This document shows, piece after piece, positions 16,901 through 25,028 of a stretch of 64,000 bases of DNA. Position 1 is the stretch's first letter; each line of letters begins with the position of its first letter. A program made the position numbers and the translations under genes. Below the pieces are notes generated by a model. That model ran no database searches and was not told the origin of the DNA. It worked only from the letters and a program-made list of their open reading frames with translations. The DNA is taken from the NCBI GenBank assembly GCA_002426795.1, contig DINQ01000016.1:1-64000 (forward strand), written 5' to 3'. The stretch comes from Bacteroidales bacterium UBA5536 (GTDB lineage Bacteria > Bacteroidota > Bacteroidia > Bacteroidales > F082).

Positions 16901-17562
16901 ACAATTATTATGGCCCCAACCAGCGAGATTACCTTGTTAGTCCTCCTTTTAATTTAAGTTCTACAGATCAGGCATATCTGATGTTTGATTATGCATACGC
17001 ACAGCGATATCCTTTGACCGATTCGCTGATAATCAGTGTTTCGGGCGATTGTGGTGAGACGTGGCAGCGTGTTTATGCCAATGGACCGGATGGCCAGGGA
17101 ATATTTGAAACTTCACCACCGACAAATGAATATTTTGTGCCAGTTACAGAAGATGATTGGTGCGGTGCAGCATATGGCGCTGCTTGTCCGGTGATTGATC
17201 TGCAAAACTGGATTGGAAGCACTGACGTAAAATTCAGGTTCGAAACCTATAATCAATATGGTAATAACCTGTATATCAAGAATATCATTGTATCAAGTGT
17301 GACCAACACGTTCGAGCAGAGTCAAAATGCAGATATGAGCGTATATCCGAATCCGGCACACAATTATTTTACGATCCAAAGTCAAACGCCACAGCATGAA
17401 GCACGAATCCAGCTGAAAGACATGAAAGGAAATCTGGTTTTTGAACAGATGATGCATGGTAGTTCAGCTACTCTTCAGTCAGAAACTTTCGCGCCAGGGG
17501 TTTATTTGCTTACAATCGAAAATGAACGAACACAATTCAAAAAGAAGATTATCATTCAATAA
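13930..17562 (+). CDS. Secreted BNR/sortilin-type propeller protein with PKD domains and T9SS tail
   Basis: 1210 aa from ATG 13930, which begins a clear signal peptide (MRNTILGLFLLLVISCS). From about residue 110 to 770 come many Asp-box repeats such as SDDGGQNW, STNEGVSW, SVDGGESF, SIDGGSTW and TNDGGMSW, typical of VPS10/sortilin-like ten-bladed propellers. Two PKD domains follow (about 775-865 and 870-960, with PYEWAWTFEGG and TAWQWSISPE), then a jelly-roll-like region (about 975-1125) and a T9SS sorting tail (VYPNPAHNYFTI... GVYLLTIENERTQFKKKIIIQ). Such proteins reach the cell surface through the T9SS. The C-terminal 440 residues are closely related to those of the next gene. Ligand unknown. 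Confidence 0.9.
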   Translation: MRNTILGLFLLLVISCSTVVVAQAQSLPADSSQYPYWIEMMQDQDANFFQTVRAFETYWTGREITKGSGYKPFKRWEYMMRQRVAPDGTRPAPDAQLKALEHFESNRSTNDLNGNWISLGPDAVPSGNNGYRGLGRIAAIAFDPVDGDKIYVGAPAGGLWVTENHGESWQVLTDHLPTLGVSSIIINSENPDQILIGTGDRDAGDAPGLGVWRSDDGGQNWQVSSDGMGNKTVGRMIAHPDNPEEILAATNGGIYKSTNEGVSWELKAGANFKDVVYKPGDPDVVYAASGGNFFRSVDGGESFIQITNGLPGGARGVIGVSPADPEVVYFFLTNSDSFKGLYRSVDGGTSFEMRSNSPNIMAWDCNGGSGGQAWYDLDIAVDQSNANVIIAGGVNSFKSIDGGSTWAIRSHWYGGCGVQSVHADLHILEYSPVTGELFVGNDGGIYWTNDGGMSWTEITNGLVISQAYKLGQSRTNSDYVVNGYQDNGTSTFIGDGWVNVGGGDGMECAYDPTDDKYSYTTVYYGSVDRQYNHNYQGQIAGEGVNGITESGAWVTPFLIDHEDGNIMFIGYKNIWRSSNIKAGSTSSVQWTKISSMSNNDMNVLVQSPVNTNMLFASSGNRLYYTENAKNLAVSWTVLTGNLPSTNTITALEPSPFDENVIYMAQQDKLYKSENKGIDWENITGALAGMQINSIAFYRNSIEGLYVGTDVGVYFKDANMEDWISFSAGLPASTKVTEIEFYYDPENPSGDLLRAATYGRGLWSSAPFFGALEADFEASSTEISANCTINFTDLTHGTPYEWAWTFEGGTPETSTEQNPQNISFLQEGTYSMQLIVINPLGSDTLVKEGYISVSAAASPVVSFSADQLAGCTGMTVHFTDHSNHCPTAWQWSISPETYIFVEGTSAESQNPVVQFDALGEYTITLIASNEIGSEQFTEESMIHVGGFPVPYEAVLTQEQFNEDGWTIQNPDNSRSWALTDIEGEEVLWMYFYNYYGPNQRDYLVSPPFNLSSTDQAYLMFDYAYAQRYPLTDSLIISVSGDCGETWQRVYANGPDGQGIFETSPPTNEYFVPVTEDDWCGAAYGAACPVIDLQNWIGSTDVKFRFETYNQYGNNLYIKNIIVSSVTNTFEQSQNADMSVYPNPAHNYFTIQSQTPQHEARIQLKDMKGNLVFEQMMHGSSATLQSETFAPGVYLLTIENERTQFKKKIIIQ

Positions 17563-17774
17563 TCACTATTTTTGGCAGTTGGTAAAATCTGTATTAGGTC
17601 AGTTTTATTTTATTAGCTGAATTAATTTAGAGCCAAAGGCAGACGTTTAAATAATGTATGAACAAATAGGAATAACATTGGTTATTCTAACGGATTTTGT
17701 AGAGCAAATAAATATCAACTAGTAACCAACTGTATATAAGAGTGACACAGTTCAACCAAATTAATATATTGCAA

Positions 17775-20669
17775 ATGAAAAGAACACTTTACTTCATCAT
17801 TACCTTATTATTCATTTCAAGTCAGCTGATGGCGCAATCAGGCTCATCTGCTGTTGTGAAAGGAAAACCAGAAGCATTTTCAAAAACAACTTTCAATGCC
17901 ATGAAGGCCTATGAGGCTCAGTATGGAGACATTGAGTACAATTTCTTTAAAAAGCCCAACCCCGAACCAAAAAGTTATTCATTTGAAGTGCCAGCCTCTT
18001 CCGTGATTTCGATGGGCGAAAAATTGATCGAAAACAAAAGTTTGCGTGAAATGTCGCCTGAACCCGATACTACTTTCAACGCTCTGGATGACACCGGAAA
18101 CTCAATCCCACCCGATGTGAACGGCGCACCGGGCCCCGATCATATTATGGTCACGCTGAACACACAAGTGCGTATCCAGGATAGAGTGGGTGAAGATCTG
18201 GGGACGATTTCGTTGGGCGTTTTCTGGGCATCCCTTCCCGGTGGAAACACTTTTGACCCCAAGGTGCTTTACGATTTCGAAGAAGACAGATGGATTTTGG
18301 TAACCTGTGCTGGAAGCGAACCTGGTGATTCGCGCATCTACCTGGGCGTTTCTGCTAATTCCGATCCTACTGGTGAATGGTATTTGTATTCTTATGTTGC
18401 TGATCCAACCAATGTGGTTTGGTTTGACTATCCCAGCATGGGTTTCAACGATAAGTGGATTGTTGTTTCCGGCAATATGTTTGGTAATGATTTTTACCGG
18501 ACTGTATGGGTATTCGACAAGCATGCCATGTACTCAGGCGACGATGCTCCTGGTTTTACAAGATTTGAAACCTCACAAGGATTCACGCTGGTTCCGGCAA
18601 TAACTTTTGATGCAGATCAGGAGAATATTTACCTGGTGTCATCAGCCAATGGCGATCAGGGTGGCAATGGCTACATCAGCTTGTTTGAAGTAAGTGGAGA
18701 AGTAAATGATCCTCAATTCAGCTTGATAGGGAATATTGGAACCCCTAATCCATGGGCAGGTTCGGTTGGCAATAATGGCAATTTCCTTCCGCAACTTGGA
18801 TCTCCCGAAAAAATCAATGCGGTAGATCACCGCATGGAAAATGTGGTGCTCCGTAATGGTGAAATTTGGGCGGTGCACCATGTGTTTCTGCCTGCCAACA
18901 ACCCACAACGTACTGCAATTCAGTATTGGAACATCACTCCAACAGGTGATATCTTGCAATACGGCCGTATCGACGATCCTGATGGAGGTATGAGTTATGC
19001 TTTCCCGACTATTGCAGTGAATGAGTTGGGTGATGTAATGATCGGACATAACAATTTCTCGCTCGATCAGTATGCGAGTGCAGGCTATTCATTCAGGTAT
19101 CACAGTGATCCACCTTCTTATTTCAGAGAACCATACCAATATAAAGATGGTCTCGCGCCATATTACAAAACTTTTGGCAGTGGCCGAAATCGTTGGGGCG
19201 ATTATTCAGCAACCATGCTTGATCCTGCCAATGGATTCGATTTCTGGGTCTTACAGGAATATGCCGACCTGCCTTCAGGCGGTGACAGATGGGGTACCTG
19301 GTGGGCGTATGTGCGTATTCCATTTCAGCCGCAACCTGATTTTGAAGCCAATAACACTGTCATTCCTGTTGGCGAAGTTGTTGATTTTACCGACAAATCG
19401 ATTGGAATTCCTTCGGGTTGGAACTGGAGTTTCGTTGGTGGAGAGCCAGGCAGTTCAACTGATCAAAATCCAACGGGTATTTTGTACAGCACCGAAGGAA
19501 CTTTTGCTGTAGAATTGACTGCCGAGAATGAATTTGGTTCAAACACCGTTTTGAAAGAAAACTATATCACAGCCAGTAGTACGATTTTACCAGATGTGAT
19601 GTTCGAAGCTTCAAAAACAACAGTTTGTACAGGCGAGGTAGTTCAGTTTACTGACATGAGCCAATATGTGCCCCGCAGTTGGAATTGGAGTTTTGAACCT
19701 GCAACAGTAAGCTTTGTAAACGGTACTGATGCATCGAGTCAACAACCTGAAGTTACGTTTGACGAACCAGGCAGCTATGCTGTAACACTCCAAGCTACCA
19801 ACCTTAACGGATCTTCTGAACTAACGAAGTTCGATTTTATCTCTGCTGGTGGCGAAACGCTACCTTATGTGAGTTACTTTGAAGAACTTAATTTTGAAGA
19901 TGCTGGTTGGAGCGTTTGGAATCCTGATGGAAAAGTCACCTGGGAATTAACCAATGTGCAAGGACTTCCCGAGACCAGTCGCTCAGCAGTGATAGATTTT
20001 AGTGAGTATTATGCTGTGGGTCAGCGCGACCGATTGATTTCTCCTGCTATCAATCTGCAAGGATTTGAGCAGGTGAATCTGGCGTTTAAACATGCCTATG
20101 CCAAGAGAAATCCAAATTATCCTATCTCTGATTCATTGATCATTTATTTAAGTACTGATTGTGGCGAATCGTGGACCAGAATTTTTGGTGATGCGGAAGA
20201 TGGAAGCGGTAATTTTGCTACCCATCCAGTTACGGATAATTTTGTGCCAACAAATGTTTGGGACTGGTGCGGTGTTGAATACGGCGCTGACTGTATTACT
20301 TTAAGCCTGGATGAATGGGCTGGAATGGCTGATGTTCGGGTAGCTTTTGAAACTTATAGTGCATTCGGCAATCCATTGTATGTCACAGATGTAGAGCTGG
20401 GTGCTACTGTAAATATTGATGAACTGGCCAATGCCAATGCACGTTTGCAGATCTATCCCAACCCAACTGCTGATGGAAAAGTTGAACTCAGATTCGATAA
20501 AGATGCCACGCTCAGCAAGATCAAAATAGTGAATCAATCGGGTCAGGTGGTTAAAGTAATCGAAAAGCCCACAAGGAATATAGATGTTTCTATATTGCCT
20601 GCGGGTGTTTACTTGCTTTCTGCCACCATCAACGGCGAAATCATTCGCGAAAAATTGGTTATCAAATAA
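17775..20669 (+). CDS. T9SS-secreted protein with PKD domains, paralogous C-terminus to previous gene
   Basis: 964 aa from ATG 17775 (signal peptide MKRTLYFIITLLFISSQLMAQ); the frame also opens at GTG 17742. Residues about 85-520 form a propeller-like domain with no Asp boxes, including FDPKVLYDFEEDRWILVTCAG and PTGEWYLYSYVADPTNVVWFDYPS, seen in other secreted bacterial proteins. Then come two PKD domains (GWNWSFVGGEP and SWNWSFEPAT), a jelly-roll-like region with CGESWTRIFGDAEDGSG, and a T9SS tail (IYPNPTADGKVELRF... VYLLSATINGEIIREKLVIK). From the first PKD to the tail it follows the previous protein block by block. Role and ligand unknown. Confidence 0.88.
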   Translation: MKRTLYFIITLLFISSQLMAQSGSSAVVKGKPEAFSKTTFNAMKAYEAQYGDIEYNFFKKPNPEPKSYSFEVPASSVISMGEKLIENKSLREMSPEPDTTFNALDDTGNSIPPDVNGAPGPDHIMVTLNTQVRIQDRVGEDLGTISLGVFWASLPGGNTFDPKVLYDFEEDRWILVTCAGSEPGDSRIYLGVSANSDPTGEWYLYSYVADPTNVVWFDYPSMGFNDKWIVVSGNMFGNDFYRTVWVFDKHAMYSGDDAPGFTRFETSQGFTLVPAITFDADQENIYLVSSANGDQGGNGYISLFEVSGEVNDPQFSLIGNIGTPNPWAGSVGNNGNFLPQLGSPEKINAVDHRMENVVLRNGEIWAVHHVFLPANNPQRTAIQYWNITPTGDILQYGRIDDPDGGMSYAFPTIAVNELGDVMIGHNNFSLDQYASAGYSFRYHSDPPSYFREPYQYKDGLAPYYKTFGSGRNRWGDYSATMLDPANGFDFWVLQEYADLPSGGDRWGTWWAYVRIPFQPQPDFEANNTVIPVGEVVDFTDKSIGIPSGWNWSFVGGEPGSSTDQNPTGILYSTEGTFAVELTAENEFGSNTVLKENYITASSTILPDVMFEASKTTVCTGEVVQFTDMSQYVPRSWNWSFEPATVSFVNGTDASSQQPEVTFDEPGSYAVTLQATNLNGSSELTKFDFISAGGETLPYVSYFEELNFEDAGWSVWNPDGKVTWELTNVQGLPETSRSAVIDFSEYYAVGQRDRLISPAINLQGFEQVNLAFKHAYAKRNPNYPISDSLIIYLSTDCGESWTRIFGDAEDGSGNFATHPVTDNFVPTNVWDWCGVEYGADCITLSLDEWAGMADVRVAFETYSAFGNPLYVTDVELGATVNIDELANANARLQIYPNPTADGKVELRFDKDATLSKIKIVNQSGQVVKVIEKPTRNIDVSILPAGVYLLSATINGEIIREKLVIK

Positions 20670-20692
20670 ACAGTGATCGAAAGTCTAAAATG

Positions 20693-20721
20693 AAAGCCTG
20701 CTTACGAGCGGGCTTTTTTTT
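20693..20721 (+). terminator. Intrinsic terminator after the second T9SS gene
   Basis: AAAGCCTGC (20693-20701) pairs with GCGGGCTTT (20708-20716) with one G-U pair and a 6-nt loop, followed by T to 20721. It overlaps the stop codon of the convergent membrane protein gene by a few bases. Confidence 0.85.
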
Positions 20722-21058
20722 GCTTCAAAAATCGGACAAGGAGTAAAACAATCGAAAGTAGCCAACCTGCTGGATATGGGAGAATTAACGTGCCCCACCA
20801 CCAGGAAAGCTGCGAATTACCTCCAAAACCACCCAAGGAGGAAAAGTAAAACATGAAAAAAACACCAAAAACGATCAGCAACGAGGCCATCAGAAAGCCC
20901 TTGCTAAACGAATCTTTTTTGAGGTGCAACGATAGGGTGATCAGTATGCTGCCTAGAATAATGACCAATGAGCCTTCGAGCGGATCGATGAAGCCACCAA
21001 TCAGCATAACAATACCGGCAGAAAAGATAATGCGATTAAGGTGAGGCGTGATTTTCAT
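20702..21058 (-). CDS. Small hypothetical membrane protein
   Basis: 118 aa from the ATG at 21058 (MKITPHLNRIIFSAGIVMLIGG); an upstream extension to 21151 would cover the rsmE promoter area and is unlikely. Four hydrophobic segments are visible: about residues 9-25, 28-44, 52-72 and 88-110. The loop FYFSSLGGFGGNSQLSWWWGT is Gly/Trp rich. No family recognised. It is convergent with the T9SS gene and divergent from rsmE. Confidence 0.7.
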   Translation of the reverse strand: MKITPHLNRIIFSAGIVMLIGGFIDPLEGSLVIILGSILITLSLHLKKDSFSKGFLMASLLIVFGVFFMFYFSSLGGFGGNSQLSWWWGTLILPYPAGWLLSIVLLLVRFLKQKKARS

Positions 21059-21155
21059 GATTGAATATTTATTTTCCAAAGTTACGTGAAGTAGGAAGGG
21101 AAAAACAAATTCTCGTCCTTTTTTGCTTACTTTGCACACATAAATCGACAATCAC

Positions 21156-21857
21156 ATGCAGCTGTTTTACTTGCCAGAGGCACAACTGGGTCCTATGATA
21201 CTGCCAGAAGAAGAGTCGAAGCATTGCGTTCGCGTGCTCCGGATGGAAGTGGGCGACAAACTCTGTATTTCGAATGGAAAAGGAAAACTCTACGATGCAG
21301 TGTTGCTTGACCCGCATCCCAAAAGAGCCGTCATCGAGCTGCATGACGAGCGTGTGGGATATGACCATTGGCCCTTCAAACTTGAAATAGCTATTGCGCC
21401 CACCAAAAGCAACGAACGCCTGGAATGGTTTCTCGAAAAAGCAACTGAAATCGGCATTGACGAGATACATTTGTTTACTTCTTTTCATTCTGAGCGACGT
21501 CAGGTGAAACTTGAGCGTCTCGAAAAAGTTGTGGTTTCGGCCATGAAGCAATCAGTAAAATCGCGACTTCCGAAAATTCATGATATTGTTTCCTTTGAAA
21601 AACTGGTAAAGTTGCCTTTTGCAGGAAATAAATTCATTGCCTGGATTGACGAAGATGTGAGGCAATTGTTGTCGAAGATCTACATAAAAGGTGAAAACTG
21701 CAGGATACTTATCGGACCTGAGGGCGATTTTAGTAGCGAAGAAGTGGAGTTGGCAGTGCGGAATGGCTATCTTCCCATTAGTCTTGGATCCGCTCGTTTA
21801 CGCACCGAAACGGCTGCTGTGGTAGCTGTGCATACAATCCAACTAATCAATCAATGA
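21156..21857 (+). CDS. rsmE: 16S rRNA (uracil-1498-N3)-methyltransferase RsmE
   Basis: 233 aa, family length. The N-terminal PUA-like part (residues 1-70) is followed by a SPOUT methyltransferase fold with the knot motifs IGPEGDFSSEEVELA and LGSARLRTETAAVVAVHTIQ. RsmE methylates N3 of U1498 in 16S rRNA on the assembled 30S subunit, using SAM. TTACTTTG at 21127-21134 may be its -7 element. The DUF4159 gene begins 1 bp after its stop codon. Confidence 0.96.
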   Translation: MQLFYLPEAQLGPMILPEEESKHCVRVLRMEVGDKLCISNGKGKLYDAVLLDPHPKRAVIELHDERVGYDHWPFKLEIAIAPTKSNERLEWFLEKATEIGIDEIHLFTSFHSERRQVKLERLEKVVVSAMKQSVKSRLPKIHDIVSFEKLVKLPFAGNKFIAWIDEDVRQLLSKIYIKGENCRILIGPEGDFSSEEVELAVRNGYLPISLGSARLRTETAAVVAVHTIQLINQ

Positions 21858-21858
21858 G

Positions 21859-22518
21859 ATGAAAAGCAGAATACTTGTTGTTTTCTTTATTATTTTCTTA
21901 TCAGTTCCGTTATTTGCTCAACAGGATATGCAGATTGCATTGCTCAAATACAGAGGCGGTGGCGACTGGTATGCCAATCCAACCTCATTACGCAATCTTG
22001 TGGCTTTTTGTAATGAACAACTTGGTACAACGATCAGCACTGAAGTTGCAACAGTTGAGCCTTCGGATCCTGCTATTATCAACTATCCTTTTGTCCATAT
22101 GACAGGACATGGCAATGTTATTTTCAATGCAGAGGAAGCCGCAAATCTTCGGAAATACCTGATAGGAGGTGGTTTTTTGCATATTGATGACAATTACGGC
22201 ATCGATCCCTACGTGCGCCCACAAATGAAGAAAGTTTTCCCGGAGCTTGATTTTGTTGAGCTGCCAGCTAATCATCCCCTATTTAATCAGCGGTTTTATT
22301 TCATAAACGGAATTCCAAAAATACATGAACACGATGGCAAGCCTGCTCAGGCATTTGGTCTTATTTATGAAGGAAGGCTTGTCTGTTTATACACCTATGA
22401 ATGCGACCTTGGTGATGGGTGGGAAGACCCAAGTGTGCATCACGATTCGGAGGAAACACGGTTGAAGGCGCTCAAAATGGGTGCAAACCTCATTCAATTT
22501 GTTTTTACGCAGAAGTGA
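21859..22518 (+). CDS. DUF4159-domain exported protein
   Basis: 219 aa with a signal peptide (MKSRILVVFFIIFLSVPLFAQQ). The mature part is the DUF4159 glutamine-amidotransferase-like fold: MQIALLKYRGGGDWYANPTSL, FVHMTGHGNVIFNAEEAANLRKYLIGGGFLHIDDNYG and a late DGWEDPSVHHDSEE. The catalytic Cys of true class I amidotransferases is not present, so an enzymatic role is doubtful. The gene follows rsmE directly and was probably co-transcribed with it. Confidence 0.87.
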   Translation: MKSRILVVFFIIFLSVPLFAQQDMQIALLKYRGGGDWYANPTSLRNLVAFCNEQLGTTISTEVATVEPSDPAIINYPFVHMTGHGNVIFNAEEAANLRKYLIGGGFLHIDDNYGIDPYVRPQMKKVFPELDFVELPANHPLFNQRFYFINGIPKIHEHDGKPAQAFGLIYEGRLVCLYTYECDLGDGWEDPSVHHDSEETRLKALKMGANLIQFVFTQK

Positions 22519-22529
22519 CCCTGTTTAAA

Positions 22530-22571
22530 AGCACCATCGCCCAACCTGCAAGCAAGTTGGGACGATGTTGC
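22530..22571 (-). terminator. Hairpin between convergent DUF4159 and GH3 genes
   Basis: AGCACCATCGCCCAAC (from 22530) pairs with GTTGGGACGATGTTGCT (to 22571) with one mismatch and one bulge. On the minus strand it is followed by TTTTAAA, so it may end the GH3 transcript, about 60 bp after that stop codon. On the plus strand there is no T-run. Confidence 0.5.
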
Positions 22572-22630
22572 TCCTAATCCACTAACCTAACAAAACGCCT
22601 AAACGGCAATGAATCCCTGAATGGGGATAT

Positions 22631-24967
22631 CTAAAATATTTTTGTTTCTGTGACATTGAATTTAGCGGATTGATCGCCGGTCACAAGTCTAAATGCACCT
22701 TGTTCGACCAAAGTTTCGTTAAATTGGTTCACAAAGTTGAGGTCGCTTACCTTGATTTCGAAAGAAACAGTTTTTGTTTCATTGGCCTGCAGATTGATTT
22801 TCTGGAAGAAACGCAAACGTTTTACCTCAGGAGTGTTGCTAGCCACAAGGTCAGAAACAAATACCTGCACTACTTCTTTACCTGCAATATCCGATTTGTT
22901 CGAAACATCAACGCTTCCCTTAATAAGGCCGTCTGCAGTATATTCACTTTGATCAATTTGTAGATTCTGGTAAGCAAAACTTGCGTAGCTGAGCCCGAAA
23001 CCAAATTCATATTGCGGATTATATTGCGTTCCTTCCGGTGCGTCTTCTGGTCCCAACTGCTCAGTATATTTATGATAGTAGGGCTCAAGTGAATTGGGGA
23101 AACGCGGATAAGTATAAGGTAATTTGCCTGAAGGGTTTACATCCCCATACAGAATTTGAGCAATAGCTTCACCACCATGATTTCCTGGCAGATAGGATTG
23201 AAGTATCGCGCTGGCTAAAGGCTCAATAGTTCTAATGACCCTGGGGCGACCTTCAGCAAGTACCAGAATGATTGGTTTTCCGGTAGTTGCAGCTAATTCA
23301 GCAAGTTGAAGTTGTTTGGTTGAGAGATACATATCGGGCAAATCGCCTGGTTTTTCGGTATAGGTGTTTTCACCAAGTGCCAGCACAATGTAATCAACAG
23401 TGCGCGCAAGACGTATAAATTGCTTTTGATCACCAATAATTTCATCCATAAAGCTTCCTTCATGGGCATATGTCAAGCCCTCGCTTAAAACAATATTCGA
23501 AGGATTTGATGAAGCACCACGGAGTGCTTCGTAGATGGTTTGGTATTTTACAGCAAATTCATCTACCAGATTGCCTTGCCACGAATAACTCCAGCCACCG
23601 AGCAAAGGACGCATGCTATTGGCTGCTGGTCCACCAACAAGGATTTTGGCATTTTTCGAAAGCGGCAAAATATTATCGGTGTTTTTTAATAAAGTAATTG
23701 ACTCGCAAGCTGTTTGTAAAGCAGCATCTTCATGTTCGGCAGAGCCAAAATCAGGATAGTCTTCGAGCAATGTGTAAGGGCTTTCAAAGAGGCCAAGTTG
23801 AAATTTGACGCGTAAAATTCTTGAAACAGCATCATCGATACGCGACATTGGGACTTCTCCTTCGTTCACCAGTTCGACTAAAAGCTCTGTGAATTTAAAG
23901 TTGTAAGGAACCATCGACATGTCGACTCCGGCATTGATGGCCATTTTAACAGCTCCCTTTAAGGTGGCAGCAACTTTATGACGTGTATAAAGGTATTCGA
24001 TATCGCGCCAGTCTGTTACGGCAAATCCTTTAAAACCAAGCTCCCTTTTCAAAACATCAGTTAGCAAATACTTGTTGATGTGCATGGGAATTCCATTGAT
24101 TTCGCCTGAATTAATCATGATGGTATGCGCACCGGCATCAATTCCTGCTTTGAAAGCTGGCAAATGGTATTGGCGCAGTTTATTTTCGGGCAACCAGGCA
24201 GGGGTTCTGTCTTTTCCACTTAATGGCTGTGAATAACCAAAAAAATGCTTCATACAGCTGGCAATGTGATTTGGATCACTCACGTTATTGCTATCGCCTT
24301 CATATCCTTTGATGAGGTGGGCACCCATTGTTGATGCAAGCAACGGATCTTCGCCAAATGTTTCCCATTGACGAGGCCAGCGTGGATCAATGCCCAGATC
24401 GAGAACCGGGCTGAATGTCCATGGAATACCCGCAGCTCGGGTTTCGTACGCAGCTATTTCACCGGCTTTTTTAATCAGTTCAGGATTCCAGGTGGCTGCC
24501 ATGCCAATTTGTTGCGGAAAAAGTGTAGCATCAGCTACATAGCTGGCGCCATGGATCATGTCGACACCGTAAATTACAGGGATTGAATGTCTCGAAGATT
24601 TGATAGCATAATCCTGGATAGCAGTCACCAACCAATTCCATTCTTTGGTGCTGCGGGCGCGGTTGTTGGCCGTATTTAAGACTGAGCCAATCTGGTAGTG
24701 ACTGAATGCCAGACTCATGGTGCTATCGTCGAGAGCAAGCGGCTCGTAACTGCCCATTGGGGAGTCACCCTTGGTGAGTACGTCGAGCGTGACTTGCGTC
24801 ATTTGACCAGCTTTTTCTTCAATCGTCATGTTCTCAATAAGTCTGGCAACTTTTTGATCAATGGCAGCCGATTCAGATTTCGGGCCGCTTATTTCCTTGC
24901 TTTGTGGCTTGCAAGCAACAAGCAATGCGAAGGCGAACAGGATAAATAATAAGATCTTGGTTTTCAT
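22631..24967 (-). CDS. Glycoside hydrolase family 3 beta-glucosidase lipoprotein
   Basis: 778 aa from the ATG at 24967; a lipobox (ALLVAC, Cys about residue 19) follows the hydrophobic start, so it is a lipoprotein. GH3 N-terminal barrel motifs are AGQMTQVTLD, PVIYGVDMIHG, FSPVLDLGIDPRWPRQWETFGEDP and CMKHFFGYS. The nucleophile Asp lies in FAVTDWRDIEYLYTR. The second GH3 domain and a fibronectin-III-like end (GKEVVQVFVSDLV) complete the BglX layout. In this locus it probably splits short beta-glucan oligosaccharides into glucose in the periplasm. It is last in the GH16-GH16-GH3 run. Confidence 0.93.
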   Translation of the reverse strand: MKTKILLFILFAFALLVACKPQSKEISGPKSESAAIDQKVARLIENMTIEEKAGQMTQVTLDVLTKGDSPMGSYEPLALDDSTMSLAFSHYQIGSVLNTANNRARSTKEWNWLVTAIQDYAIKSSRHSIPVIYGVDMIHGASYVADATLFPQQIGMAATWNPELIKKAGEIAAYETRAAGIPWTFSPVLDLGIDPRWPRQWETFGEDPLLASTMGAHLIKGYEGDSNNVSDPNHIASCMKHFFGYSQPLSGKDRTPAWLPENKLRQYHLPAFKAGIDAGAHTIMINSGEINGIPMHINKYLLTDVLKRELGFKGFAVTDWRDIEYLYTRHKVAATLKGAVKMAINAGVDMSMVPYNFKFTELLVELVNEGEVPMSRIDDAVSRILRVKFQLGLFESPYTLLEDYPDFGSAEHEDAALQTACESITLLKNTDNILPLSKNAKILVGGPAANSMRPLLGGWSYSWQGNLVDEFAVKYQTIYEALRGASSNPSNIVLSEGLTYAHEGSFMDEIIGDQKQFIRLARTVDYIVLALGENTYTEKPGDLPDMYLSTKQLQLAELAATTGKPIILVLAEGRPRVIRTIEPLASAILQSYLPGNHGGEAIAQILYGDVNPSGKLPYTYPRFPNSLEPYYHKYTEQLGPEDAPEGTQYNPQYEFGFGLSYASFAYQNLQIDQSEYTADGLIKGSVDVSNKSDIAGKEVVQVFVSDLVASNTPEVKRLRFFQKINLQANETKTVSFEIKVSDLNFVNQFNETLVEQGAFRLVTGDQSAKFNVTETKIF

Positions 24968-25028
24968 TTTTGTGATATTAATCGACAATGATAATATTCA
25001 AATTAGCAATTGAATCCAACAAAAAATG

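Noticed and set aside
13930..20669. A recent gene duplication with an identical DNA tract
   Set aside because: The C-terminal modules are similar only in protein motifs; I saw no long stretch of identical DNA, so this is an old or module-level relation.
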